DNA of 64,000 bases, taken from assembly GCF_947493125.1 (NCBI RefSeq), contig NZ_CANLQB010000009.1:1-64000 (forward strand). Reading direction: 5' to 3'. The DNA comes from an uncultured Roseobacter sp. Lineage in GTDB: Bacteria; Pseudomonadota; Alphaproteobacteria; Rhodobacterales; Rhodobacteraceae. Shown one piece after another: positions 26,312 to 34,915 of this stretch (positions within the stretch are counted from its first letter, which is position 1; each line of letters starts with the position of its first letter). The notes below the pieces were generated by a model. The model had not been told where the DNA came from. It did no database searches and saw nothing but the letters and a program-made list of their open reading frames with translations. The position numbers and the translations under genes are program-made.

Positions 26312-27523
26312 ATGAAGCGCAAGACCTTTTTGAAAACCCTGCTGGGCGTGGCCACTCTGGCCGCGCTGCCGCTGGCCAAGGTGGCGCATGCCGAAGACCC
26401 GATCATCATCGGCGAGATCAACCACTACAAGCGCCTCGCGGCCTTTGCCGAGCCCTACAAGAAAGGGATCGAGCTGCGGCTCAAGGAGGTGAATGCCGCC
26501 GGGGGCGTTCTGGGCCGCCCGATTGAATTCGTCTTCCGGGACGACCAGGGCAAGCCCGGTGAGGCGATCAAGATCGCCGAAGAGCTGATGACCAGTGAAG
26601 GCGCTGTGATGCTGACCGGGACGATCCTGTCGAACGTGGGCCTCGCCATCTCCTCCTACGCGGCGGAGAAGGGTTATGTCTATCTCGCCTCCGAGCCGCT
26701 GGCCGATGCGCTGGTCTGGAGTGCGGGCAACCCCTATACCTTCCGCCTGCGCGCCTCGACGTACATGCAGGCCTCGATGCTGGCCGAGGCCGCGGCCAAG
26801 ACCGATGCCGTGAAATACGCCACCATCGCGCCGAACTACGCCTATGGCAAAGATGCCGTGGCGGCCTTCAAATCGGCGCTGACCAAGCTGCGCCCGGACG
26901 TGGAGTTCGTCGCAGAGCAATGGCCGGCGGTCTTCAAGATCGACGCGGGCGCCGAGGTTCAGGCGCTGGAGCGCGCCAAGCCCGACGCCATCTACAACGT
27001 GACCTTCGGCCCGGATCTTGCGAAATTCGTCCGCGAAGGCACTGATCGCGGGCTTTTTGACGGGCGCAACGTCTATGGTCTGCTGTCTGGCGAGCCGGAG
27101 TACATCGACCCGCTTGGCGAGGAGGCCCCCGAAGGTTGGACCGTGACGGGCTATCCCTGGTATGATCTTGACAGCGGGCCCGAAGGCGAATTCGTGGCGG
27201 CCTATCAGGCCGAATACGATGATCACCCCCGCCTTGGGTCTCTGGTCGGATACATGACCGTGCAGTCCATCGTCGCAGCCCTGGAAAAAGCCGGATCGAC
27301 CGAGACGGAGGCGATCCGTGCGGCCTTTGAGGATCTGCAGCTGGCGACACCCATGGGTGAGATCACCTACCGCTCCATCGACAATCAATCGACCGCGGGT
27401 GCCTATGTCGGCACGACGACGGTGCGCGACGGGCGCGGCGTGATGGTCGACTGGGAGTACAAGGACGGCGCGGACTACCTGCCGTCGGATGAAGAGGTGC
27501 AGGCGCTGCGGCCTGCCGAATAG
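26312..27523 (+). CDS. ABC transporter periplasmic substrate-binding protein, branched-chain amino acid type
   Basis: 403 residues with a Sec signal peptide (LLGVATLAALPLAKVAHA). It is a type I periplasmic binding protein of the LivJ family: GIELRLKEVNAAGGVLGRPI, then DDQGKPGEAIKIAEELM, then YGKDAVAAFK. It follows the Rieske gene by 28 bases and precedes the permease. LivJ-type proteins bind amino acids, but many bind aromatic acids or amides. The operator context suggests uptake of the compound degraded by this cluster. Confidence 0.9.
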   Translation: MKRKTFLKTLLGVATLAALPLAKVAHAEDPIIIGEINHYKRLAAFAEPYKKGIELRLKEVNAAGGVLGRPIEFVFRDDQGKPGEAIKIAEELMTSEGAVMLTGTILSNVGLAISSYAAEKGYVYLASEPLADALVWSAGNPYTFRLRASTYMQASMLAEAAAKTDAVKYATIAPNYAYGKDAVAAFKSALTKLRPDVEFVAEQWPAVFKIDAGAEVQALERAKPDAIYNVTFGPDLAKFVREGTDRGLFDGRNVYGLLSGEPEYIDPLGEEAPEGWTVTGYPWYDLDSGPEGEFVAAYQAEYDDHPRLGSLVGYMTVQSIVAALEKAGSTETEAIRAAFEDLQLATPMGEITYRSIDNQSTAGAYVGTTTVRDGRGVMVDWEYKDGADYLPSDEEVQALRPAE

Positions 27524-27608
27524 GTCTCGGCGCCTCCGGTCGCGCCAGGCGGTGGCGCGCGGCCGGACGCATCCTCTCACGATCTGAAATCGAACGCAGG
27601 TAGGCCTG

Positions 27609-29465
27609 ATGGAGTTTTTTGTCGCGCAGGTTCTGACAGGTCTGGCCAATGCCAGCTCCCTGTTTCTTGTGGCCTGCGGATTGTCGTTGATCTTTGGCGT
27701 CACGCGGATCGTGAACTTCGCGCATGGCAGCCTCTACATGATCGGAGCCTACACCGGTTACAGCCTCATGCAGGTGCTGCCGGGGGCGGTGGGGTTCTGG
27801 GGCTCGATCCTGATTGCGGGGCTTGTGGTGGGCCTCGTGGGGCTGCTCATCGAGATCCTGGTGCTGCGGCCCGTCTATCGCGCGCCGGAGCTTTTTCAGC
27901 TGGTGGCGACCTTCGGGGTGATCCTGGTGATCCAGGATCTGGCGCTGCTGATCTGGGGGCCGGAAGACCTGCTGGGTCCGCGCGCGCCGGGCCTGCGCGG
28001 TGTCGTGCGCATCATGGGCGAGCCGATCCCGAAGTACGACATTGCGCTGCTGATCATCACGCCTTTTGTCGCCGTGGCGCTCTGGTATCTGATCACCAAG
28101 ACCCGTCTGGGCGTGCTGGTTCGGGCCGCCACACAGGACCGGGAGATGGTCGGTGCGCTTGGCGTCAATCAGTCCTGGCTCTTTACCGGCGTGTTCGCGC
28201 TTGGCTCGGCGCTCGCGGGGCTGGGCGGCGCGCTGCAACTGCCCAAGGGCGGGGCCGATCTGCTGATGGATTTCAACATCCTCGCGCCTGTTTTCGTAGT
28301 CGTGGTGATTGGCGGCATGGGCTCGTTGCCCGGGGCCTATCTGGCGGCGATCATCATCTCGGTGCTGAACGTCTTCGGCGTGTCCTACCTGCCGGAATCG
28401 ACGCTGGTGCTGATGTTCGTCGTGATGATCGTGGTGCTGATGATCCGCCCCTATGGGCTCTTTGGCCGCGAGGAAGTCGCCGGAGAGCATGGGCAGGTCG
28501 GCGAGCCGGAACGACCCATCAAACCCGCCTCCAACACCGTGCGAATGGTGGTCGCGGCAGGCTTGGTGCTGCTGGCACTGTTGCCGCTCTATGGCTCGCA
28601 CTTCTCACTGGTGCTGATCACCGATGTGCTCATCTTCTGCCTCTTCGCCGCCTCCCTGCACTTCCTGCTCGGCACGGGCGGGCTGGTCAGCTTTGGCCAT
28701 GCGGCCTACTATGGCGGTGGGGCCTATGTGGCGGCCCTGCTCGTGACCCATGTGAACAGCCCGATGGAGCTGGCCTTCCTCTTGGCCCCCGTCGGCGCCG
28801 GGCTGGTCGCGCTGGCCATTGGCTGGGTCTGCCTGCGCCTGACCGGCGTCTATTTCGCCATGCTGACCCTCGCCTTTGCCCAGCTGATCTGGAGCCTTGT
28901 GTTCCAGTGGGGCGATGTCACCGGCGGCGATGACGGTCTGGTCAACATCTGGCCTGCGGAGTGGCTCAAGGCCACGACGGTCTATTTCTATTTCACGCTC
29001 GTGATTGCCGTGTCGGGGATCCTGATCCTGCGCCATGTGGCGCATTCGCCCTTCGGTTACGCCCTGCGCGCGGCGCGTGACAGTGAGCGGCAGGCCGAAG
29101 CAACCGGCATCGACACCCGCAAAGTCCGCCTTCTGGCCTTTGGGTTCGCCGGGTTCATGGGCGGCTTGGCGGGCGCCCTTTTCGTCTTTTCCAAGGGCAG
29201 CGTGTTTCCCAATGAGCTGGAGATCGCCCGCAGCTTCGACGCGCTGATCGTGGTCTTCCTCGGCGGTGTCAAAACGCTCGCGGGCGGGGTCGTGGGTGCG
29301 GGCTTCTTCAAAGGGATAGAAGAGGTGCTGATCCGTTTTGAATACTGGCGCCTGCTGATGGGTCTGTTGATCATCTTCGTCGTGATCGCGGCGCCGGATG
29401 GCGTGGTCGGCTCCCTGCGCAAGGGGCTGGAGCGCGTCGGGCTGCGCAAGGTGGAGGATCAGTGA
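27609..29465 (+). CDS. Fused LivH-LivM type ABC transporter permease
   Basis: 618 residues with two concatenated permease modules. Residues about 1-285 are LivH-like (ANASSLFLVACGLSLIFGVT, IVNFAHGSLYM) and about 310-610 LivM-like (LLGTGGLVSFGHAAYYGGGA, DSERQAEATGIDTRKVRLLA with the EAA-like loop, FLGGVKTLAGGVVGAGFF). The joining segment near residue 290 is polar (EEVAGEHGQVGEPERP). Together it replaces the usual two separate subunits. Its end overlaps the LivG-type ATPase gene. Confidence 0.92.
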   Translation: MEFFVAQVLTGLANASSLFLVACGLSLIFGVTRIVNFAHGSLYMIGAYTGYSLMQVLPGAVGFWGSILIAGLVVGLVGLLIEILVLRPVYRAPELFQLVATFGVILVIQDLALLIWGPEDLLGPRAPGLRGVVRIMGEPIPKYDIALLIITPFVAVALWYLITKTRLGVLVRAATQDREMVGALGVNQSWLFTGVFALGSALAGLGGALQLPKGGADLLMDFNILAPVFVVVVIGGMGSLPGAYLAAIIISVLNVFGVSYLPESTLVLMFVVMIVVLMIRPYGLFGREEVAGEHGQVGEPERPIKPASNTVRMVVAAGLVLLALLPLYGSHFSLVLITDVLIFCLFAASLHFLLGTGGLVSFGHAAYYGGGAYVAALLVTHVNSPMELAFLLAPVGAGLVALAIGWVCLRLTGVYFAMLTLAFAQLIWSLVFQWGDVTGGDDGLVNIWPAEWLKATTVYFYFTLVIAVSGILILRHVAHSPFGYALRAARDSERQAEATGIDTRKVRLLAFGFAGFMGGLAGALFVFSKGSVFPNELEIARSFDALIVVFLGGVKTLAGGVVGAGFFKGIEEVLIRFEYWRLLMGLLIIFVVIAAPDGVVGSLRKGLERVGLRKVEDQ

Positions 29466-30244
29466 TGAGCGCGGTTCTTGAGACCAGGGGGCTGACACGG
29501 CACTTCGGCGCGATTGTTGCGGTTGACGATGTCTCCTTCCAGTTGCACAGGGGCGAGCTGCTGGCCCTGATCGGCCCGAATGGCGCGGGCAAGAGCACGT
29601 GTTTCAACATGCTGATGGGGCAGCTGAAACCGACCGAAGGCCAGGTGCTGCTCGACGGGGAGGAGATCACCGGACTGCTGCCGCGACAGGTCTGGCGCAA
29701 GGGGGTGGGCCGCACCTTTCAGATCACCGCGACCTATGCGTCGATGACGGTGGTGGAAAACGTGCAGATGGCGCTGCTGTCCCATCACGGCGAGATCCTG
29801 CGGTTTCTGCCCTTCGCCACGCGGCAGTACCGGGAGGAGGCGCTGGCGCTGCTGGATCTGGTCAGCATGGCGGATCAGGCGGATCGTCATTGCGCTGTGC
29901 TGGCCTATGGCGATCTCAAACGCATGGAGCTGGCAATTGCCCTCGCGCATGACCCCAAGGTTTTGCTGATGGATGAACCCACGGCAGGCATGGCACCGAA
30001 AGAGCGCGTGGGTCTGATGAAACTGACCGCGGATATCGTGCGCTCGAAGGGTGTCAGCGTCCTCTTCACGGAGCATGACATGGACGTGGTCTTTGCCCAT
30101 TCCCACCGGATCATGGTGCTGAACCGCGGCGCGTTGATCGCCGAAGGCACGGCCGAGGAGATCCGCACCAATACGACGGTTCAGGAGGTCTATCTCGGCG
30201 GCGGCACCGTCTTTGCCGATGAGGGGGGTGCGGCCCATGCTTGA
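29465..30244 (+). CDS. ABC transporter ATP-binding protein, LivG type
   Basis: 259 residues. Walker A is GPNGAGKST; Walker B is VLLMDEP; the signature is YGDLKRMELAIAL instead of LSGGQ, which is typical of LivG. ATG 29465 shares one base with the permease stop (TGATG); the GTG at 29462 is an alternative. It couples ATP hydrolysis to uptake with the LivF-type partner that follows. Confidence 0.92.
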   Translation: MSAVLETRGLTRHFGAIVAVDDVSFQLHRGELLALIGPNGAGKSTCFNMLMGQLKPTEGQVLLDGEEITGLLPRQVWRKGVGRTFQITATYASMTVVENVQMALLSHHGEILRFLPFATRQYREEALALLDLVSMADQADRHCAVLAYGDLKRMELAIALAHDPKVLLMDEPTAGMAPKERVGLMKLTADIVRSKGVSVLFTEHDMDVVFAHSHRIMVLNRGALIAEGTAEEIRTNTTVQEVYLGGGTVFADEGGAAHA

Positions 30245-30938
30245 GGTCGACCGCATCAACAGCTTCTACGGCAAGGCCCATGTTCTGCGCGATCTCAGCC
30301 TTGACGTGCCCAAGGGTGAGGTGGTCGCACTTCTGGGCCGCAATGGTGCCGGTAAGTCGACGACGATGAAATCGGTGATGCAGATCGTGCGGACCGCCTC
30401 CGGCTCGGTCCGCTTCGAAGGGCAGGAGATTTCCAGACTGCCGCCGCACAAGATCGCCAAACTCGGCGTCGGGTATGTGCCCGAAGACCGCCGGGTTTTT
30501 TCCGACCTGACCGTGGTCGAGAACCTGATCGTCGGCTACCAGCCGCCGCGGGAGGGCTCCGTCACCTGGACCCGGGATATGCTGTTCGACCTGTTCCCGA
30601 ACCTGGCAGAGCGGCGCAACAACCGCGGCAAGGCGCTGTCGGGCGGCGAGCAGCAGATGCTGACCATCGCGCGGACGCTGATGGGCAACCCCTCCCTGGT
30701 GTTGCTGGACGAGCCCAGCGAAGGCGTTGCGCCCGTGATCGTCGAGCAGATGGTGCAGGTGATCACCCAACTCAAATCGGAGGGGCTGACGGTTCTTCTG
30801 TCCGAGCAGAACCTGCATTTTGCCCAGGCGGTGGCAGATCGCGCCGTGATCATCGAAAGCGGCGCGCGGGTTTACCACGGAACCCTGGCCGAGCTGACTG
30901 CAAATCCGGACATCAGGGATGCGTATCTCGCCGCGTAG
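30237..30938 (+). CDS. ABC transporter ATP-binding protein, LivF type
   Basis: 233 residues. Walker A is GRNGAGKST, signature LSGGEQQMLTIAR, Walker B LVLLDEPSEG. The start at 30237 overlaps the LivG gene end by 8 bases and begins MLEVDRINSFYGK as in LivF proteins. It is the last gene of the Rieske/importer operon. Confidence 0.92.
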   Translation: MLEVDRINSFYGKAHVLRDLSLDVPKGEVVALLGRNGAGKSTTMKSVMQIVRTASGSVRFEGQEISRLPPHKIAKLGVGYVPEDRRVFSDLTVVENLIVGYQPPREGSVTWTRDMLFDLFPNLAERRNNRGKALSGGEQQMLTIARTLMGNPSLVLLDEPSEGVAPVIVEQMVQVITQLKSEGLTVLLSEQNLHFAQAVADRAVIIESGARVYHGTLAELTANPDIRDAYLAA

Positions 30939-31109
30939 CCGGGATCGGGCGAGGGGGAGCGGCAGAGTCGTCTCTCCGCATTGGCGCGCCACCACCGGTT
31001 TGCCCGAACAGCCAATGTTGTCTTCGGTCCGGATTTGCGGGATCCTGTGCCCGGTCTGGAGGGGGCCGCGCCGGGATGCTCCCGGGACGATGAGAGGTGC
31101 TGGACTGCG

Positions 31110-31568
31110 ATGAGTTTTGATGTCACCCGGGCCGAGGTCAGCGAGCCGGATGTCGCGGCCCTGCTGGCGCGACACTTCGATCTGATGCGCGCGCAATCCC
31201 CACCCGAGAGCTGCCATGTGTTGCCGGTGGATGATTTGGCACAGCCTGATATCGCCCTCTTTGCGCTGCGTGAGGACGGGGCCTTGTTGGCCATTGGCGC
31301 GCTGCGGGAGTTCGGCACATGGGGCGAGGTGAAATCCATGCACACGGCGGAGGCGGCGCGCGGGCGGGGCGTGGCACGTGCCCTGTTGGACGTTCTGATC
31401 GCCGAGGCGCGCGCGAAGGGCCTGCAACACCTGAGCCTTGAAACCGGGTCCGGCCCGGAGCATGCGGCGGCACGGACGCTTTACGCGCGGGCGGGCTTTG
31501 TCGACTGCCCGCCTTTCGGCAGTTATACTCATGATCCGCTCAGCCATTTCATGACGCGCGCCATCTGA
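31110..31568 (+). CDS. GNAT family N-acetyltransferase
   Basis: 152 residues. The acetyl-CoA binding motif A is AARGRGVARALLDVLI, followed by the beta5-alpha4 region SLETGSGPEHAAARTLYARAGF and a final NYV-like FGSYTHDP. The pattern is that of PhnO/YafP-like acetyltransferases of unknown substrate. ATG 31110 is chosen to match the family N-terminus; the upstream part of the frame (from 30981) is not supported. It is about 170 bases behind the transporter operon and probably independent. Confidence 0.85.
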   Translation: MSFDVTRAEVSEPDVAALLARHFDLMRAQSPPESCHVLPVDDLAQPDIALFALREDGALLAIGALREFGTWGEVKSMHTAEAARGRGVARALLDVLIAEARAKGLQHLSLETGSGPEHAAARTLYARAGFVDCPPFGSYTHDPLSHFMTRAI

Positions 31569-31609
31569 GGCTTGCGTGGACCGCTCCGCTGCGGCATGAA
31601 CGCAGCAGC

Positions 31610-31686
31610 GGTCCCTTAGCTCAACTGGATAGAGCAGCTGACTTCTAATCAGCAGGTTGAGGGTTCGAGTCCTTCAGGGATCGCCA
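31610..31686 (+). tRNA. tRNA-Arg(UCU)
   Basis: A 77-base cloverleaf including an encoded CCA. The acceptor stem pairs GGTCCCT with AGGGATC, the D stem GCTC with GAGC, the anticodon stem GCTGA with TCAGC, and the T stem GAGGG with CCTTC around TTCGAGT. The anticodon loop CTTCTAA places TCT at 31644-31646, reading AGA. The discriminator base is G. No second copy of its 3' end, which would suggest an integrated element, was seen in the window. Confidence 0.96.
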
Positions 31687-31915
31687 TCTGCCTAATGGTT
31701 CATGATGTGCAGCGGAGTCTTTCTCGCCGCGCCAGAGAGCGCGTTGAGCCAAGCCATGTTCAGGCTGCGATACACCCCCAAGCGTTTGGCATTGGCTCTA
31801 CCTCAGGTTCATAAACTTAACCAAAAATTGCAAAACTCCGGGGCTCGGTTTGATATCCAGCACCGTCTGGCGTATGTCCCGGCGCCGTAACCAGTCGATT
31901 TGGTGAGGAAAAACC
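31687..31915. other. Spacer behind the tRNA gene, no supported gene
   Basis: A 62-codon open frame at 31702-31890 has no ribosome site or recognisable product. The sequence is AT-richer than the neighbours. GTGAGGAAAAACC just before 31916 supplies the ribosome site of the following lipoprotein gene. Confidence 0.4.
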
Positions 31916-32284
31916 ATGAAATTGCCTATGTCGCTGCTCGCAGCGTCCTTAACGATTGCCGGCTGTGCGACCATCACAAACGACGAAAACGTCCCGGTGG
32001 CGTTGTCGTTTAGCGACGGAAGCCGGGGGACCTGTTCGCTGTCCAACACCCGAGCCACCTACACCGTCGATATGCCCGCCACCCAGATGGTGCGGCGCGC
32101 GCGCAGTCCGCTCAGCTATGATTGCACGACGTCGAGCGGCAAGACTGCCAAAGGCATCATTCCGAGCGCGATCGAAGGTGGCAAGGTCGCTGCCAGCGTT
32201 GTTTTCATCGACTTTGGCATAACCGACGCCATTACGGAGAAAGGGCGCACCTACCCGGCGAGTTTTGTGATCCCGATCCGGTAG
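31916..32284 (+). CDS. Small lipoprotein
   Basis: 122 residues beginning MKLPMSLLAASLTIAGC, a lipoprotein signal peptide with the lipobox IAGC; Cys17 would be lipidated. The mature domain (RGTCSLSNTRATYTVDMPAT, then LSYDCTTSSGK) has a Cys pair and no known motif. It resembles small translocated or phage-related lipoproteins, but no family is assigned. It lies directly behind the tRNA gene, with less GC-rich codons than most of the window. Confidence 0.65.
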   Translation: MKLPMSLLAASLTIAGCATITNDENVPVALSFSDGSRGTCSLSNTRATYTVDMPATQMVRRARSPLSYDCTTSSGKTAKGIIPSAIEGGKVAASVVFIDFGITDAITEKGRTYPASFVIPIR

Positions 32285-32415
32285 GTAGACGTGCCGGGGC
32301 CGACAGGCGAGGGCGAGGCCAGCTTTTGAGCATCACGAAAACTGGCTGAGCGCACAGCTGGCTGGAACCTCAGGATCGTCGTTGCCAGCACAAGTGTTCC
32401 AACATGCCTCTGGGC

Positions 32416-33387
32416 TTACGGATCCAGCCCGGTCACGGTGATGACGGCTTTCATCGGAAAATGATCCGAGCCGACGTGCTCCAGACGCCCGAAGGACACC
32501 AGCTCCACCCCTTTTGTCAGGTAGAGCTGGTCGATGGGAAAGCGCATGATCCAGGAGTTGGCATCAAAGCTGGGCAGCAAACCGCGGCCGATGCGCGGGT
32601 CGCGAAAATCGCCATAGTCCTTGAACCGTTCGGAGGTGCGCGACCAGGCGACGTCGTTGAAATCACCCATGGCGACGACAGGCAGCAGGGTCCGGTCGGC
32701 AAGTTGTGCGGCGCGTTTGATCTGGGCATCACGCTCTTCGGTGTCGGTGCCTGGCACAGGCGGTTTCGGATGCAGCCCGACAAAGAAGAAATCCCCGGTC
32801 GGCGCGGTCAGCTGGGCCAGCACGGCGGGCGTGTCGTCGTCGCTGAGAAACACCATCTCGGCGCGGGTCACCGGCAGGTTGGTGGCAAAGACCGCGCCAT
32901 AGTAGTTCGGCAGCGGATGACGCAGCACCGTCTCGTAGCGCGCCAGTTGCTCCTCCACCGCATCGACCCAGGCCTGATCCGTCTCCATCAGGAAGAGCAC
33001 ATCCGGTGCCTCCCGATCAATCAGCGCGCGCAGCCGGTGGTGATCCGTGTTCTCCATCAACACGTTCACGGAGAGGATCGACGCCTGCTGCGCGTCCGGC
33101 GTGCCCGGTACCAGCGTCAGTTCGGGCTGGACGAGTGGCGTGTAGGGCAGGATGCGGTACGTCTGGTAGAGCGCACAGCCGACGAGCACCACCGCGGCAA
33201 GCTGGGCTGCATGGCCCCCGAGCCAGATCCCCAGCGCCGCGGCGAGAAGGGCGACCCCTGCGATATGGACCCGCGGGAAGTCCCAGCCCCGCACCCACCA
33301 CTGGACGCTGTGTGTCAGGGGCGCCGCCGTGGTGAATAGTACAGCGGCCACGAGCAGCCAGAAAATAAGGGAGAGGCCGAACGCCAT
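32416..33387 (-). CDS. Endonuclease/exonuclease/phosphatase family membrane protein
   Basis: 323 residues. Three hydrophobic helices fill the first 95 residues, then an EEP domain: SVNVLMENTDHHRL, MET with the metal-ligand Glu, GLHPKPPVPG, VVAMGDFNDVAWSRT (GDFN motif) and the terminal SDHFPM. The domain would face the periplasm or cytoplasm from an inner-membrane anchor. Substrate (phosphodiester in nucleic acid, lipid or glycan) is unknown. It is the last gene of the GtrBA-methyltransferase operon, 51 bases behind the membrane glycosyltransferase. Confidence 0.85.
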   Translation of the reverse strand: MAFGLSLIFWLLVAAVLFTTAAPLTHSVQWWVRGWDFPRVHIAGVALLAAALGIWLGGHAAQLAAVVLVGCALYQTYRILPYTPLVQPELTLVPGTPDAQQASILSVNVLMENTDHHRLRALIDREAPDVLFLMETDQAWVDAVEEQLARYETVLRHPLPNYYGAVFATNLPVTRAEMVFLSDDDTPAVLAQLTAPTGDFFFVGLHPKPPVPGTDTEERDAQIKRAAQLADRTLLPVVAMGDFNDVAWSRTSERFKDYGDFRDPRIGRGLLPSFDANSWIMRFPIDQLYLTKGVELVSFGRLEHVGSDHFPMKAVITVTGLDP

Positions 33388-33438
33388 ATGTGGAATGCCC
33401 TTTTGTCGTCTCCGGCGCGCCGAGAGCGCACTCACATA

Positions 33439-34911
33439 TCAACCAGATGAGTCCGATATGGTTCCCGATTGGTAGCCCGAGATGGCGGAAGGGTCCATCG
33501 GCGACAGATCACGTTCCGGGACGATCAGAACTGTCACCCCGTCCATCGGCAGCACTTGCCAGGTGGCGCCGGTTTCCATGGGGCGCGGCACCGCGCTACA
33601 GTCGGCGGCCGGCAGGTCACAGAGGATTGGCGTATGCCCGCTGAGCTGCTTGATGCGATAGTGGAGCGCGAATTCGGATTGGATCGTGGCACTGCGTCCC
33701 GCGTCGCTCTGCATCGCGCGTCCGAATACATGGACCGGCCCCGGCAATCGCGCCAGCTCGGCACCGACCGCCCGGGTCTGCGATTGCCACGTCTGAAAGC
33801 CGACATAGCGTTGGTGCGCCACGATACCGTAAGCCAGCGCGAGCATCAGGCCCGTGATCAGACCGAGCCGCAACAAGGGCCGCTGCCCCTGGTTGAGCAG
33901 CTGGGCGGCGCGGATCACGATCACCGCGTATATCACCCATGCAAAGATCATCGCGCGTGACGGCACCAGAATGCCGAGCTTGGCGGCCTGCAGCGTGATC
34001 AGAGCAAGACCTGTCAGAAGCCCGGCACCGAGATAGGCCAGCTCCATCGGAGCCCGGCGGGTCATGATGACACCGGCCCCGACCAGCACAGCGGCATGCA
34101 CGGCCAGCAGCTGGGGCGCGCCAAGGGTGATTTTGTTAAGAAACTCTGCGAAGCTGCGCCACACCCAGTCGAGATTGCCCCAGAGCCCTGCAAGACCCTG
34201 GGCAGGCTCCGCCTGGCGCCAATCGGCCAGCGGCACACCGAAGACACCGTGCACGTGCCAGTTCAGCGCGTAGGTGATCAGCACCGCGCCGACAAAGCTC
34301 GCGCCGAACAGCATCAGAAGGCCGATGAGATCGCGCGGGGACCGCCGCTCGGTCCCCGCCAGGCAAAGGGCCAGCAGCAGCAGCGGGTAGGTCGTATAGG
34401 CCATGAACGTGGGCACCACAAAGAGCGGCAACAGCAGCCGTGCCGTGCGCTGCGGGGTGCAACAGACCACGACCCCATAGAGTGCCACCAGCGCGAGACC
34501 CGGCAGCAGAGTGTTGAACCAGCCGGAGATCAGCGTGGCCGGGGGGGCCACGAGGATCAGCACGGCCATCAGGGCCGCGACCGGCAGCGACCGGTCCTCC
34601 CGCGTGGCGACAACGGCCAGGGCGGTCGCATAGACCGCCCAACAGATCTGGTAGAGCGCGAAGTTCAGCCAGGCCGGTGTGATCACCTCGCGCAGGTGCC
34701 AGAGGTAGTTGAGCCAGCGCCCCTCGTGCAATGTCTTGTTCCAGAACATCTCCGGCTCCCCCAGAAGGGCGGGGAAGTCGTCATGTCGGATCATCGGGTC
34801 CAGCAGGTTGGGCAGAGAGACGAGGAAGATCACCGCGAGGGAGATCCAGAACACCGGGTTGATCCGCAGGCGTGAGGCTGCCCGCGCCTCTGTCATCTCC
34901 GTAACCGCCAT
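33439..34911 (-). CDS. GtrII-like multi-span membrane glucosyltransferase
   Basis: About 490 residues with some ten to eleven membrane helices and a periplasmic C-terminal domain. The first loop has MIRHDDFP, the acidic-pair signature of GT-C type glycosyltransferases such as GtrII. With GtrB and GtrA upstream it would transfer a sugar from the undecaprenyl carrier to lipopolysaccharide or capsule in the periplasm. Starts at 34911 (MAVTEMTE) or 34896 are both possible; the one at 34929 would overlap the methyltransferase more. Confidence 0.7.
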   Translation of the reverse strand: MAVTEMTEARAASRLRINPVFWISLAVIFLVSLPNLLDPMIRHDDFPALLGEPEMFWNKTLHEGRWLNYLWHLREVITPAWLNFALYQICWAVYATALAVVATREDRSLPVAALMAVLILVAPPATLISGWFNTLLPGLALVALYGVVVCCTPQRTARLLLPLFVVPTFMAYTTYPLLLLALCLAGTERRSPRDLIGLLMLFGASFVGAVLITYALNWHVHGVFGVPLADWRQAEPAQGLAGLWGNLDWVWRSFAEFLNKITLGAPQLLAVHAAVLVGAGVIMTRRAPMELAYLGAGLLTGLALITLQAAKLGILVPSRAMIFAWVIYAVIVIRAAQLLNQGQRPLLRLGLITGLMLALAYGIVAHQRYVGFQTWQSQTRAVGAELARLPGPVHVFGRAMQSDAGRSATIQSEFALHYRIKQLSGHTPILCDLPAADCSAVPRPMETGATWQVLPMDGVTVLIVPERDLSPMDPSAISGYQSGTISDSSG

Positions 34912-34915
34912 GAGA

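Noticed and set aside
25169-27703. Minus-strand open frame of 844 codons opposite the Rieske and binding-protein genes
   Set aside because: The longest frame in the window, but its product is low-complexity and it spans two well-supported plus-strand genes and their intergenic region.
31702-31890. 62-codon frame between tRNA-Arg and the lipoprotein gene
   Set aside because: No ribosome site and no recognisable product; treated as spacer.
31610-32284. Possible genomic island anchored at the tRNA-Arg gene
   Set aside because: The following small lipoprotein gene is somewhat AT-richer, but no integrase and no second copy of the tRNA 3' end were seen within the window.
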